64,000 nt of DNA from an uncultured Pelagibacteraceae bacterium. Its GTDB lineage: Bacteria > Pseudomonadota > Alphaproteobacteria > Pelagibacterales > Pelagibacteraceae. Below are positions 49,734-58,927 of the stretch, in pieces; position 1 is the first letter of the stretch, and the number at the start of each line of letters is the position of its first letter. Both the position numbers and the translations under genes were made by a program. Under the pieces are notes generated by a model. The model saw nothing but the letters and a program-made list of their open reading frames with translations, did not search any database and had not been told where the DNA came from. The DNA lies in the NCBI GenBank assembly GCA_902580895.1, contig CACHMJ010000001.1, forward strand, positions 186,001-250,000. Direction: 5' to 3'.

Positions 49734-50666
49734 ATGAAACATTTTATTAACCTTAAAGATATTCCAGCAAAAGATCTAAGAAGAATTTTAATTGACGCAA
49801 AAAAAAGAAAAAATGTAAGAAAGAAGCTTAATAATCTTGATCCCGACAAAGGAACACCTTTAAAAGGAAAATTATTGATACAAATGTTTGAAAAATCGAG
49901 TTTAAGAACTCGCTTGTCCTTTTTTTTAGCTATCTCTCAACTCTCAGGAAGAACTTTGACATTGAGACCGGATGAACTGCATTTATCTAAAGGAGGTGAA
50001 AGCATTGAAGATACTGCTAAGATTTTGTCAAATTTTGGTGATGCTTTTATGTTAAGAACTGATAATGACGAAAAGTTGGAGGAATTTAAAAAGCATTTAA
50101 CAATTCCAATTATTAATGGATTAAGCCCGTCTTCTCATCCAACACAAATCTTGTCAGATGTATTTACAGTTGAGGAAATTAAAAAAAAACCAATATCTAA
50201 ATTAAATATTACTTGGATTGGAGACTCAAATAATGTTTTAAATTCTTTGATTGCTGCATCAATTAAGTTCTCTTTTAAATTAAAAGTTGGTTGTCCAAAA
50301 AAATATCAACCTAATAAAAGTATGATGAATTATATTAAAAAAAATAAAAATAAAAATAAAATTACGATTTATAATGATCCAAAAAAAGCAGTTGAAGGAG
50401 CTGATGTAATTTTTTCAGACAAAGTAATATCAATGAATGATAAAGTTAATAAAAAAAGAAAATTAAGAGATTTCAAAAATTTTAAGATTAGTAAAAATCT
50501 TATGAAAAAATGTCCAAGAGCTATATTTTTACACTGTCTTCCAAGAGGAAGTGAAGTTGATGAAAATGTTTTTAAGAGCAAACAATCTAAAGTTTGGCTA
50601 CAGGCTTCAAATAGAGTTCACGTACAAAAATCTATATTACTTTATTGTTTTGGAAAACTAAGGTAA
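49734..50666 (+). CDS. argF: Ornithine carbamoyltransferase
   Basis: 310 aa. Carbamoyl phosphate site 'FEKSSLRTRLSFF' (SxRTR), 'DAFMLRTD', 'SSHPTQILSDVFT' (HPxQ), and the ornithine-site 'FLHCLPRGSEVDE' (HCLP). Makes citrulline. Directly follows argD. Its last 9 bases overlap the convergent cytochrome c gene. Confidence 0.97.
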   Translation: MKHFINLKDIPAKDLRRILIDAKKRKNVRKKLNNLDPDKGTPLKGKLLIQMFEKSSLRTRLSFFLAISQLSGRTLTLRPDELHLSKGGESIEDTAKILSNFGDAFMLRTDNDEKLEEFKKHLTIPIINGLSPSSHPTQILSDVFTVEEIKKKPISKLNITWIGDSNNVLNSLIAASIKFSFKLKVGCPKKYQPNKSMMNYIKKNKNKNKITIYNDPKKAVEGADVIFSDKVISMNDKVNKKRKLRDFKNFKISKNLMKKCPRAIFLHCLPRGSEVDENVFKSKQSKVWLQASNRVHVQKSILLYCFGKLR

Positions 50667-51200
50667 TGGCAATGGATTATCTGAATTCTGATTTAAGTAC
50701 AATATAACAGAAGCTCTATCTTTTTCTTTTCTCAATCCCGCAAATGCCATCTTTGTTCCTTTAATCCATTTAGCTGGTTTAAGTAGATATCCATTAAGCT
50801 CTTCAAAAGTCCATGCTTTTCCATAGGCGGTAAGAGCTTTAGAATATTTATAATCATCCACTGCACCGACTTCTCTACCAACAACATTATATAATGCTGG
50901 ACCAATATTATTTTTTCCACCTTTTACAATTGAATGACAAGCAGCGCATTTTTTAAAAACTTTTTCCCCTGTAGCAATATCACCCATAGCAATTAACGCT
51001 GCTATATCAACTTTATCTTCAGTTGGTTGCGAGTTTGTTTGTGAGCTTACAATAGTAGCCTGTTCTACTTCTACTGAGTAACCAGGTGTTTTAGGCTTTT
51101 CAACATGAAAAATTACATTTGAAAGCTTTCCAATACCTATTACTAAAAGTGCTACCATTAATACTGCAGCTATTATTTTATTTAGCTCGAAAGAATCCAT
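50658..51200 (-). CDS. cycM: Membrane-anchored cytochrome c (CycM type)
   Basis: 180 aa. N-terminal uncleaved membrane helix ('IIAAVLMVALLVIGIGKLSNVIF'), a flexible periplasmic linker, then a class I cytochrome c domain with one heme site 'CAACH', 'GKNNIGPALYNVVGREVG', and the axial Met in 'IKGTKMAFAGL'. It matches the cycM cytochrome that carries electrons from bc1 to cytochrome c oxidase in alphaproteobacteria. It is divergent from kdsB, an arrangement conserved in the group. Confidence 0.92.
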   Translation of the reverse strand: MDSFELNKIIAAVLMVALLVIGIGKLSNVIFHVEKPKTPGYSVEVEQATIVSSQTNSQPTEDKVDIAALIAMGDIATGEKVFKKCAACHSIVKGGKNNIGPALYNVVGREVGAVDDYKYSKALTAYGKAWTFEELNGYLLKPAKWIKGTKMAFAGLRKEKDRASVILYLNQNSDNPLPLP

Positions 51201-51306
51201 TTCTTTAAATTATTTTGAACATATAGCACTATAACTATAAAATTGCTTATATTTTTAATGTACATTTTTGCCTCTATTTATATTGTAATGAAAAATTAAA
51301 AGAAAA

Positions 51307-52041
51307 ATGAAGACATTAGTTATAATACCCTCCAGATTATCAGCATCAAGACTACCAGGCAAACCCTTACTGAAAATTAATGGATTATCCATCATTTCTC
51401 ATGTTTATAAAAAAGCTCAAGAAGCAAATATTGGAGAGGTATTTGTTGCTGCAGAAGATCCAGAAATTATTGAAGATGTGGAAAAAAATGGTGGAGAAGC
51501 AATTTTGACAAACAATAATCACAAAACTGGAACAGATAGAATTTACGAAGCTTTTGTAAAGCTAGGTAGAACGGATATAGATTTAATCATGAATCTACAA
51601 GGAGATGAACCACTAATGAATATTGAGGATATTCAAAACTTAAATAAGCATATGATCCGGACTAAGCGTGATTTAGGAACTTTAGCAGCAAAAATTGGTA
51701 ATAAAAAGGTTTTTGAAAATCATGATATAGTCAAGGTAATTACAGAAGAAAGTTTAGATTACACAAAATTTCCTCGAGCAATAAATTTTATGAGAAAATT
51801 AGATAAAGAAAATAATCAGACTTATCATCATTTAGGAATTTATTGTTATAATGTAGAAATATTAAAAAGATTTATTTCTTTAAAACAGTCTCAAAATGAA
51901 ATTGAAAATAGATTGGAACAGTTAAGAGCATTAGATAATAACATTAATGTAAATGTAGCTCTTGCTAAATCATCACCGATTGGAGTAGATACCAAGGAAG
52001 ATTTTATGGCTATAAAAAAAATAATGGAATATAAGTCATAA
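51307..52041 (+). CDS. kdsB: 3-deoxy-manno-octulosonate cytidylyltransferase
   Basis: 244 aa. CMP-Kdo synthetase: 'VIIPSRLSASRLPGKPLLKI' (nucleotide loop), 'VFVAAEDPEI', 'HKTGTDRIYEAF', 'LIMNLQGDEPLM', 'YHHLGIYCYNVEIL', 'GVDTKEDFMAI'. It activates Kdo for lipid A core synthesis, complementing kdsD in this window. Overlaps pheA by 1 base. Confidence 0.96.
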   Translation: MKTLVIIPSRLSASRLPGKPLLKINGLSIISHVYKKAQEANIGEVFVAAEDPEIIEDVEKNGGEAILTNNNHKTGTDRIYEAFVKLGRTDIDLIMNLQGDEPLMNIEDIQNLNKHMIRTKRDLGTLAAKIGNKKVFENHDIVKVITEESLDYTKFPRAINFMRKLDKENNQTYHHLGIYCYNVEILKRFISLKQSQNEIENRLEQLRALDNNINVNVALAKSSPIGVDTKEDFMAIKKIMEYKS

Positions 52042-52877
52042 TGAATAAAATTTATTTTCAAGGAACTTTTGGGGCATATTCTCACTTAGCTGCTTTATCT
52101 ATAGACTCTAATGCTGAAGTAGTGCCCTGTAAAACTTTTGATGATTGTTTTGTTCAAGCATCAAAAGATACAAATTCAAAAATTATCATTCCAGAGTCTA
52201 ATAGAATTACTGGTAACATAGGAATTGAATATTTAATTTTTGAATATAGGTTAAATATTTATGCTGAGTATTTTCAAAAAATAGAACATAATCTATTGGG
52301 TTTACCTGGAACAAAAGTTTCAGAAATTAAGGATGTTTACTCTCATGCCCAAGCACTATCACAATGTTCAAAATTTATAAAATCAAATAAACTTATTGAA
52401 CATGTAAGAGCTGACACAGCTGGATCTGCAGAGATGGTTTCAAAAAGTAAAGATAAAACCAAAGCTGCAATAGCATCATCATTAAGTGCTAAAACATATA
52501 ATTTAGAAATTATAAAAAATAATATAGAAAATGAAAAAGGAAACTTAACAAGATTTCTTGTTATGGGTAAAAATATATCACAACCAGAGTTTAGCGGAAA
52601 AAAATATATTACTTCTTTTTTATTTAAATTAAAAAGCAAACCTGCAGCTTTATATCAATCTTTAGGAGGGTTTGCTATCAATGGAGTAAATCTAACAAAG
52701 TTACAAAGTTATCCTGAAAAAAATTCTTTCGACTCTTTTTTCTTTTTATGTGATTTAGACGGTCATATTGAAGAACCAAGAGTACAAAAATCACTTGAGG
52801 ATTTAGGATTACATTGTCAAGATTTTCACGTCCTAGGTGTTTTTGAAGCCGACAAACAACGAGAAATAAATAAATAA
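52041..52877 (+). CDS. pheA: Prephenate dehydratase
   Basis: 278 aa. The prephenate dehydratase domain with 'IYFQGTFGAYSHLAAL', 'IIIPESNRITGNI', 'DVYSHAQALSQCSKF', and 'GNLTRFLVMG' (the TRF motif), then an ACT regulatory domain (about 190-275; 'KPAALYQSLGGFAINGVNLTKLQSYP') likely sensing phenylalanine. No fused chorismate mutase. kdsB-pheA order is as in other alphaproteobacteria. Confidence 0.95.
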   Translation: MNKIYFQGTFGAYSHLAALSIDSNAEVVPCKTFDDCFVQASKDTNSKIIIPESNRITGNIGIEYLIFEYRLNIYAEYFQKIEHNLLGLPGTKVSEIKDVYSHAQALSQCSKFIKSNKLIEHVRADTAGSAEMVSKSKDKTKAAIASSLSAKTYNLEIIKNNIENEKGNLTRFLVMGKNISQPEFSGKKYITSFLFKLKSKPAALYQSLGGFAINGVNLTKLQSYPEKNSFDSFFFLCDLDGHIEEPRVQKSLEDLGLHCQDFHVLGVFEADKQREINK

Positions 52878-52883
52878 CTTTTC

Positions 52884-52913
52884 TTGTAGATAAGAAATTA
52901 TTACTGTTATAAT
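52884..52913 (+). promoter_or_regulatory. Putative promoter of the SRP RNA gene
   Basis: TTGTAG (52884-52889) and a perfect TATAAT (52908-52913) with an 18-base spacer. The RNA 5' end at G52920 falls 7 bases after the -10 element, as expected for a start site. Confidence 0.65.
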
Positions 52914-52919
52914 AGTTTT

Positions 52920-53003
52920 GGAGGCTAGAGGTGGATGCTGCTTGAACCCGACCAGATCTTAACGGAAGCAGTCGTAAAGACAGTTTTTCAGGTTCTAGTC
53001 TCC
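52920..53003 (+). ncRNA. ffs: Small (bacterial) signal recognition particle RNA
   Basis: 84-base 4.5S-type RNA. Terminal stem GGAGGCTAGA (52920-52929) pairs with TCTAGTCTCC (52994-53003). The domain IV core contains the conserved GGAAGCAG (52964-52971) opposite CCAG, and the tip reads ATCTTAACGG, giving a UAAC tetraloop in place of the common GGAA. It binds Ffh for co-translational targeting. It has its own promoter-like -10 and lies 8 bases upstream of dnaX, a frequent neighbour. Confidence 0.93.
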
Positions 53004-53011
53004 TCGTAAAT

Positions 53012-54658
53012 ATGAGCAATGATTCAAAAGTATTAGCACTTAAATATAGACCACAAAATTTTGATGATCTTATTGGTCAAGATGTGGTTGCAGAAACTAT
53101 AACAAATTCAATAGTGGCTAATAAAGTTCCTAATGCATATTTATTCACTGGAATAAGAGGAGTAGGGAAAACTACTATAGCAAGAATAGTTGCGAAGGCA
53201 CTTAATTGTAAAAATGGAATTCAAAAAAATTGCCAAAATAAATGTGATAACTGTCAGGGGATAACTAATTCTAGTCATATTGATGTTTTAGAAATGGATG
53301 CTGCGAGCAGAACTGGTGTTGACGATGTAAGAGAATTAATAGAATTTTCAAGATATGGACCAACTTCATCAAAGTATAAAATTTTTATAATTGACGAGGT
53401 TCATATGTTGAGTAAACAAGCATTTAATGCTTTGTTGAAAACTTTAGAAGAACCTCCAGAATATTTAAAGTTTATTTTTGCTACAACTGAAATTAAAAAA
53501 ATCCCAGTCACAGTTATATCTAGATGTCAAAGATTTGATTTATCAAGAATTAAATCCTCTGAATTATTCAGTTACATCAAAAATATTAAAGATAAAGAGG
53601 GAGGAAAAATCACTGATGATGCATTAAAATTAATAGTAAAAATTTCTGAAGGTTCAGTAAGAGATGCACTATCCTTATTAGATAGAGCATTGTTGACTTT
53701 AGACTCAAAAACTCAACTAGATTTAAAATCAGCTCAAAAAATTTTTGGTTTTTTTGATAAATCACAGTTAATCGATTTATTTGAATTTATTCTTAAAGGA
53801 GACGAGACTAAAGTTATAGAGATTTATAGAAAAATTTATGATCAAGGTGTTGAGCCAAAGATCTTCATTAATGATTTTTTAGAATTACTTTATTACTTTA
53901 AAAATATAGAGTCGCTAACTTTAGAAAGCACAAATTTTTCATTAAATGACCAAGAATTTCAAAAGATCAAAGATTTAAATAAAAATCTAAATTCAAGTGT
54001 ATTGATTTTATTCTGGCAATTTACAATTTCAACTCTTGATGAACTTGCCATAGTTTCTAATCAACATTTATCAATGGAAATGTTTTTGTTAAGGTTAATG
54101 CATTTAAGTTCGATAAAATTAGAAAAAAATACTGATAAAAATTCTGTAAGTGAAAATTTGGTTATAGATAAAAAAACTAATGATCAATCAAAACCAATAA
54201 ATCAAATTAAAAATATTTATCAAGAAGAAAAAAGTAAACCAGAAATTCACAAAGAAATTAAATCTGAAAAAAAAATATTTATTAATAGTTTTGAGAAATT
54301 AATACAGACCTGTGTTGATAAAAAAGAAATTAAACTAAAGTATGAACTGGAAAAAAATATCAATCTTGTAAAATTTGAAAAAAATATAATTGAGATATCT
54401 TTTAATGAAAATTTAGATAAAAATTTTGTTAAAGACATCTCCTCAAAACTTTTTGATTGGACAGGTGAAAGATGGATTATTTCATTTAGTAAATTAAAAG
54501 GTGACATTTCAATGAAGGAAAAAGAACAGAAAATAAAGAAATCTTTAATGGAAGACGCAAAAAATTTAAAAATTTACAAAGATGTAATAAAAAATTTTCC
54601 TGATGCAGAATTAATCGATGTTAATTTAAACAAAAAAGAGGATGATGCTGATGACTGA
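53012..54658 (+). CDS. dnaX: DNA polymerase III subunit gamma/tau
   Basis: 548 aa. Clamp-loader AAA+ domain: Walker A 'GIRGVGKTTIARI', four-cysteine zinc module 'CKNGIQKNCQNKCDNC', Walker B 'IIDEVHMLS', sensor 1 'ATTEIKKIPVTVISRCQRF' with the SRC arginine finger, sensor 2 'GSVRDALSLLD'. The lysine-rich tau region starts near residue 370. No clear slippery A-run frameshift to make gamma is obvious beyond general A-richness. The stop overlaps ebfC by 8 bases. Confidence 0.96.
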   Translation: MSNDSKVLALKYRPQNFDDLIGQDVVAETITNSIVANKVPNAYLFTGIRGVGKTTIARIVAKALNCKNGIQKNCQNKCDNCQGITNSSHIDVLEMDAASRTGVDDVRELIEFSRYGPTSSKYKIFIIDEVHMLSKQAFNALLKTLEEPPEYLKFIFATTEIKKIPVTVISRCQRFDLSRIKSSELFSYIKNIKDKEGGKITDDALKLIVKISEGSVRDALSLLDRALLTLDSKTQLDLKSAQKIFGFFDKSQLIDLFEFILKGDETKVIEIYRKIYDQGVEPKIFINDFLELLYYFKNIESLTLESTNFSLNDQEFQKIKDLNKNLNSSVLILFWQFTISTLDELAIVSNQHLSMEMFLLRLMHLSSIKLEKNTDKNSVSENLVIDKKTNDQSKPINQIKNIYQEEKSKPEIHKEIKSEKKIFINSFEKLIQTCVDKKEIKLKYELEKNINLVKFEKNIIEISFNENLDKNFVKDISSKLFDWTGERWIISFSKLKGDISMKEKEQKIKKSLMEDAKNLKIYKDVIKNFPDAELIDVNLNKKEDDADD

Positions 54659-54968
54659 TTTTACAAAAATTTTAGATAAAGCAAAAGAACTTGAGTCTAA
54701 AATGAAAGAAAGTCAAAAAAAAATTAAGGAAATAAGAGTTGAGGGAGTTTCAGGTTCAAACTCAGTAAAAGTAATTCTGGACGGCGAAGGAGAGATGCAA
54801 TCAATCAAATTATCAGAGGAAATTATGAAAGAAGAAAAAACTATAATAGAAGATTTAATAGTTGCAGCACATAACAGTGCTAAGTCACAACTCAAAACAA
54901 AAACAGCTGAAGAAATTTCAAAAGCGACAGGTGGACTTGGGATACCTGGATTTAAGTGGCCACTATAG
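54651..54968 (+). CDS. ebfC: YbaB/EbfC family nucleoid-associated protein
   Basis: 105 aa from ATG 54651, about 9 bases after AGAGG; an earlier in-frame ATG at 54642 touches the RBS. 'ILDKAKELESKMKESQKKIKEIRVEGVSGSNSVKVILDGEGEMQSIKLSEEIM' and the end 'ATGGLGIPGFKWPL' are the YbaB signature. It binds DNA as a dimer. It is encoded between dnaX and recR, the conserved trio. Confidence 0.95.
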   Translation: MTDFTKILDKAKELESKMKESQKKIKEIRVEGVSGSNSVKVILDGEGEMQSIKLSEEIMKEEKTIIEDLIVAAHNSAKSQLKTKTAEEISKATGGLGIPGFKWPL

Positions 54969-54971
54969 TAA

Positions 54972-55583
54972 ATGCAAAATATCTCAGAGATAGAAGAACT
55001 TATTAAGTTGATATCAAAATTACCAGGACTAGGACCTAAATCAGCAAAAAGAATTGTTTTAAAATTAGTAAATAACAGAAATGAACTTGTAAAGCCATTG
55101 GCGAATACGTTGGCTCAAGTTTATAAAAACGTTGTGAGATGTAATTTATGTGGCACCTTAAAGTCTAATTTAGCTGGATGTTCAAATTGTGGAAGTACAA
55201 AAAATAAATTTAAAAAAATTTGTGTAGTTGAAGATATTGCTGATCAGTGGTCGATTGAAAATTCAAATATTTTTCAAGGGTATTTTCATATTTTAGGTGG
55301 AACGATTTCATCTGCTGGTAATAAAAAAGAGGATTTACTAATCAATTCTTTGATTGAAAGAGTAAAGAAAGAGAAAATTGAGGAAGTTATTTTAGCAACT
55401 AGTGCAACAGTTGAAGGCCAAACGACAGCTTTTTATATTCAGGACAGTTTATCAAATATAGATGTTAAGATCACAAAATTAGCTCAAGGGCTACCTGTTG
55501 GTGGAGAAATTGAAAATCTTGATGATGGCACACTTCTTTCTGCTTTTAAAAATAGATCTAAACTAAATTCTAATTCAAGCTGA
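54972..55583 (+). CDS. recR: Recombination mediator RecR
   Basis: 203 aa. HhH motif 'KLPGLGPKSAKRIVLKL', four-cysteine zinc finger 'CNLCGTLKSNLAGCSNC', Toprim domain 'KICVVEDIADQWSIENSNIFQGYFHILGG', 'ATSATVEGQTTAFYI', and the C-terminal 'ITKLAQGLPVGGEIENLDDGTL'. Acts with RecF/RecO at gaps. It ends 9 bases inside the convergent glcB gene. Confidence 0.97.
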   Translation: MQNISEIEELIKLISKLPGLGPKSAKRIVLKLVNNRNELVKPLANTLAQVYKNVVRCNLCGTLKSNLAGCSNCGSTKNKFKKICVVEDIADQWSIENSNIFQGYFHILGGTISSAGNKKEDLLINSLIERVKKEKIEEVILATSATVEGQTTAFYIQDSLSNIDVKITKLAQGLPVGGEIENLDDGTLLSAFKNRSKLNSNSS

Positions 55584-57731
55584 TTTTTTTTTTAATCGAT
55601 TTAAATGTAATAATGGTTCTGTATACCCCGAAGGCTGATCTTTCCCCTTAAAAATAAGTTCACATGCAGTTTGAAATGCTATGGACCTATCATAATCAGA
55701 GCTCATTTTAATATAATTTTGATCATTCTCATTTTGTTTATCTACAATTTTTGCCATTTCTTTCATTATTTCCATAACTTGCATTTTTGTTGTAACGCCG
55801 TGATGTATCCAGTTTGCAATATGTTGAGAAGAAATTCTTAAAGTTGCTCTATCTTCCATTAAGCCAACATTGTTTATGTCTGGCACTTTGGAGCAACCTA
55901 CACCTTGATCAATCCATCTTACAACATAACCAAGTAACGTCTGGGCAGAGTTTGAGATTTCTTTATTGATTTCATCAACTGACCAATTTGGTCTATCTGC
56001 AATAGGGATAGTGAGTAAATCATCGATCTTAGCCTTGTCTCTTTTTGACAACTTTTTTTGAACATCGAAAATATTTATATCGTGATAATGTAAAGCATGA
56101 AGAGCTGCTGCGGTTGGAGATGGAACCCATGCACAATTCGCTCCAGCTTTAAGATGACCAGTTTTTTGATCTAGCATGTCTTTCATTTTATCAGGCATAG
56201 CCCACATTCCCTTACCGATTTGAGCTTTACCTGAAAATCCACAGGCCAAACCTATATCAACATTGTTATTTTCATAGGCTTGAATCCATTTTGATGATTT
56301 CATATCACCCTTTTTAATCATGGGTCCAGCTTCCATTGATGTATGCATTTCGTCACCGGTTCGGTCGAGGAAACCAGTATTTATGAAAAAAACCCTATGT
56401 TTTAATGTTCTAATACATTCTTTAAGATTTGCCGAGGTTCTCCTCTCTTCGTCCATAATTCCGATTTTGCAAGTATATCTCTTTAATTTTAATACTTCTT
56501 CAACTTTATTAAAAATTTCATTAGTAAAATCAGTTTCATCTGGACCATGCATTTTTGGTTTAACAATATATATAGAACCCGTTCTTGAATTTCCTTTTTT
56601 TTTAATATCGTGAAGAGCTGCTGCAGTCGTTATAAAAGCATCCAACAAACCCTCGGGAATTTCACTCCCATCTTTTAGTATAATTGAAGAATTAGTCATT
56701 AAATGACCAACATTCCTTATTAATAAGAGACTTCTACCATGTAATTTTAACCCTTTTCCATCTTTCGAAATATAACTTCTATTTGGATTAAGTTTTCTCT
56801 CTAATGTTTTTCCTTCTTTTTCAAATCGTGTTACCAAGTCTCCTCTCATTAACCCAAGCCAATTTCTATAACAAATAACTTTATCTTGAGAGTCTACTGC
56901 TGCAACACTATCCTCATTATCACAAATTGTTGATACTGCAGACTCTAATATAATATCACTTATGCCCGCATGATCTTGTTGAGAGCTAAAAGCTCTGGGA
57001 TTTTTTAATATTTCAATGTGTAAATTATTATTTTTCAAAATAATTGCTGATGGATTATCTGACTCGCCTCTATGACCTATAAATTTATCTTTATCTTTTA
57101 GGGTTGTCACTTCAACACCTTTTAAGATTTTAAATTCTTTATTTTGAACTGCAAATCCAGTTATTTTTTTCCAACTAAAATCTTCTAAAGTAAAAAATTT
57201 ATCTAAAAATTCTCTACCATACTTTATTACTTGTTCTCCTCGCTCTGGATCATATCTTTCTGAAGTGCTGTCTTCAGACTCTTCAATTACATCAGTTCCA
57301 TATAAGCTATCATATAAACTCATCCATCTGGCATTAGCGGCGTTTAAGGTGTAACGAGCATTCATAATTGGAACAACTAATTGGGGGCCGGCTATTGAAG
57401 CTATCTCTTCGTCAATATTATTTGTTTCAATTTTAAAATCTGGACCTTCGTCTTTTAAATAACCGATTTCTTTCAAAAATTTTTTGTAATCATTGATTTT
57501 AATATCTTTTCCTTTATTATCAATATGCCACTTATCAATTTTTTTTTGTAGTTTTTCTCTAAAATCAATTAGCTCTTTATTTTTTGTAGCTAATTCGTGA
57601 ACTGCTTTGTCAAAATCTTTCCAGAATTTTTCAGGGGAGATATCAGTTCCGTTAAACAACTCATTATTAACAAAAAGTAATAATTCATCTGATACTTTAA
57701 GATTATTAACAGAATGATATTTTGATCCCAT
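55575..57731 (-). CDS. glcB: Malate synthase G
   Basis: 718 aa, the usual G isoform length. 'NPRAFSSQQDHAGISDIILESA', 'GRSLLLIRNVGHLMT', 'SIYIVKPKMHGPDET', 'FFINTGFLDRTGDEMHTSMEAGPM' (catalytic-site hallmark), 'GACFSGKAQIGKGMWAMPD'-type segment and 'GANCAWVPSPTAAALHALHYH'. It condenses glyoxylate with acetyl-CoA. In SAR11, glcB is known to follow a glycine riboswitch; the 98-base upstream region here shows none of its conserved blocks. Convergent with recR, divergent from accA. Confidence 0.96.
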   Translation of the reverse strand: MGSKYHSVNNLKVSDELLLFVNNELFNGTDISPEKFWKDFDKAVHELATKNKELIDFREKLQKKIDKWHIDNKGKDIKINDYKKFLKEIGYLKDEGPDFKIETNNIDEEIASIAGPQLVVPIMNARYTLNAANARWMSLYDSLYGTDVIEESEDSTSERYDPERGEQVIKYGREFLDKFFTLEDFSWKKITGFAVQNKEFKILKGVEVTTLKDKDKFIGHRGESDNPSAIILKNNNLHIEILKNPRAFSSQQDHAGISDIILESAVSTICDNEDSVAAVDSQDKVICYRNWLGLMRGDLVTRFEKEGKTLERKLNPNRSYISKDGKGLKLHGRSLLLIRNVGHLMTNSSIILKDGSEIPEGLLDAFITTAAALHDIKKKGNSRTGSIYIVKPKMHGPDETDFTNEIFNKVEEVLKLKRYTCKIGIMDEERRTSANLKECIRTLKHRVFFINTGFLDRTGDEMHTSMEAGPMIKKGDMKSSKWIQAYENNNVDIGLACGFSGKAQIGKGMWAMPDKMKDMLDQKTGHLKAGANCAWVPSPTAAALHALHYHDINIFDVQKKLSKRDKAKIDDLLTIPIADRPNWSVDEINKEISNSAQTLLGYVVRWIDQGVGCSKVPDINNVGLMEDRATLRISSQHIANWIHHGVTTKMQVMEIMKEMAKIVDKQNENDQNYIKMSSDYDRSIAFQTACELIFKGKDQPSGYTEPLLHLNRLKKKSA

Positions 57732-57829
57732 GAGAAACTATTTAAACTCTAACTTATTTAAGTCAAATACATAATAGTATCATAGACATTTTATTGTCAT
57801 TTTTCATATATAAGTATAATCATAAAAAG

Positions 57830-58927
57830 ATGAAAAATTATTTAAATTTTGAAACAGATATTAAAAATCTTGAAAATGAATTAGAAAAATTGAAAGATCC
57901 TTTTAATCAAGAAGGTCTTTCCGAGGTTGATACTAAAAAGATTGCTAAAACTCAGGAGGAATTAGATGAAAAACTTCAAAATATTTACTCTAACTTAGAT
58001 CCTTGGCAAATTACTTTAGTTGCTAGACACGAAGATAGACCTAAGTCTAAATTTTTTATAGATAATTTATTTGATGATTTTATTTTGCTTGAAGGAGACA
58101 GATATTATGGTGAAGATAAATCTGTTATTACTGGCTTTGCAAAATTCAGTGGACACTCAGTTTTAGTTATTGGTCAAGAAAAAGGCGAAAACTTAGAAAC
58201 GAGAATTGAAAGAAATTTTGGCATGATGAGACCTGAAGGATATAGAAAAACTATTAGACTTATGAAATTAGCCGACAAATTTAATATCCCTATAATATCT
58301 TTTGTAGATACGCCAGGTGCTTATCCTGGTGTAGGAGCTGAAGAGAGAGGACAAGCCGAGGCAATTGCTAAGTCAATTGAATGTTGTATGCAACTCAAGG
58401 TTCCAAGTATAGCCATAATAATTGGCGAGGGTGGATCTGGAGGAGCCATTGCCTTAGCCTCATCTAACAAAGTGTTAATGCTTGAAAATGCTATCTATTC
58501 TGTAATTTCCCCTGAAGGGTGTGCAACAATTTTATGGAGGGATCCAAAAAAAATGCTTGATGCCGCTAAAGCAATGAAGCTTTCTGCGAAAGACTTGTTA
58601 GAATTAAATATTATTGATGAAATAATTTCAGAACCGTTAGGTGGGGCCCATAGAGATAAAGAAATTATTTTAAGAAATATAAAAATTGCTATTTCTAAAA
58701 ATTTGAATTTTTTTAAAGAAATGACTGGCGAGGAAATTATAAATCATAGAAAAAATAAATTTCTTAAAATTGGAAGAAGCAAAGGTTTTGTAAATAATCC
58801 TGAGAGCTTAAGTGCTACACAGTTACCAGTTACAAAACTTCAACAAATATTTAAATCAAAAAAAAATATTTTAATTTTAGCTATTTCGATAATAGCAATA
58901 TCTTTACTCTTTATTTCAATATCATAG
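57830..58927 (+). CDS. accA: Acetyl-CoA carboxylase carboxyltransferase alpha subunit with a hydrophobic C-terminal tail
   Basis: 365 aa from ATG 57830 ('MKNYLNFETDIKNLENELEKL'); a longer frame from 57794 reads into the promoter gap. Family core: 'VARHEDRPKSKFFIDNLF', 'GFAKFSGHSVLVIGQEKG', 'MMRPEGYRKTIRLMKLADKFNIPIISFVDTPGAYPGVGAEERGQAEAIA', 'IIGEGGSGGAIALASS', 'SVISPEGCATILWRD'. AccA is normally about 317-320 aa; here about 45 residues are added, ending in 'NILILAISIIAISLLFISIS', a likely membrane helix. The 3' end overlaps secA by 6 bases. Confidence 0.95.
   Translation: MKNYLNFETDIKNLENELEKLKDPFNQEGLSEVDTKKIAKTQEELDEKLQNIYSNLDPWQITLVARHEDRPKSKFFIDNLFDDFILLEGDRYYGEDKSVITGFAKFSGHSVLVIGQEKGENLETRIERNFGMMRPEGYRKTIRLMKLADKFNIPIISFVDTPGAYPGVGAEERGQAEAIAKSIECCMQLKVPSIAIIIGEGGSGGAIALASSNKVLMLENAIYSVISPEGCATILWRDPKKMLDAAKAMKLSAKDLLELNIIDEIISEPLGGAHRDKEIILRNIKIAISKNLNFFKEMTGEEIINHRKNKFLKIGRSKGFVNNPESLSATQLPVTKLQQIFKSKKNILILAISIIAISLLFISIS

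Noticed and set aside
57732-57829. Glycine riboswitch upstream of glcB
   Set aside because: Expected from SAR11 biology but no matching conserved blocks; the gap is A+T-rich promoter sequence.
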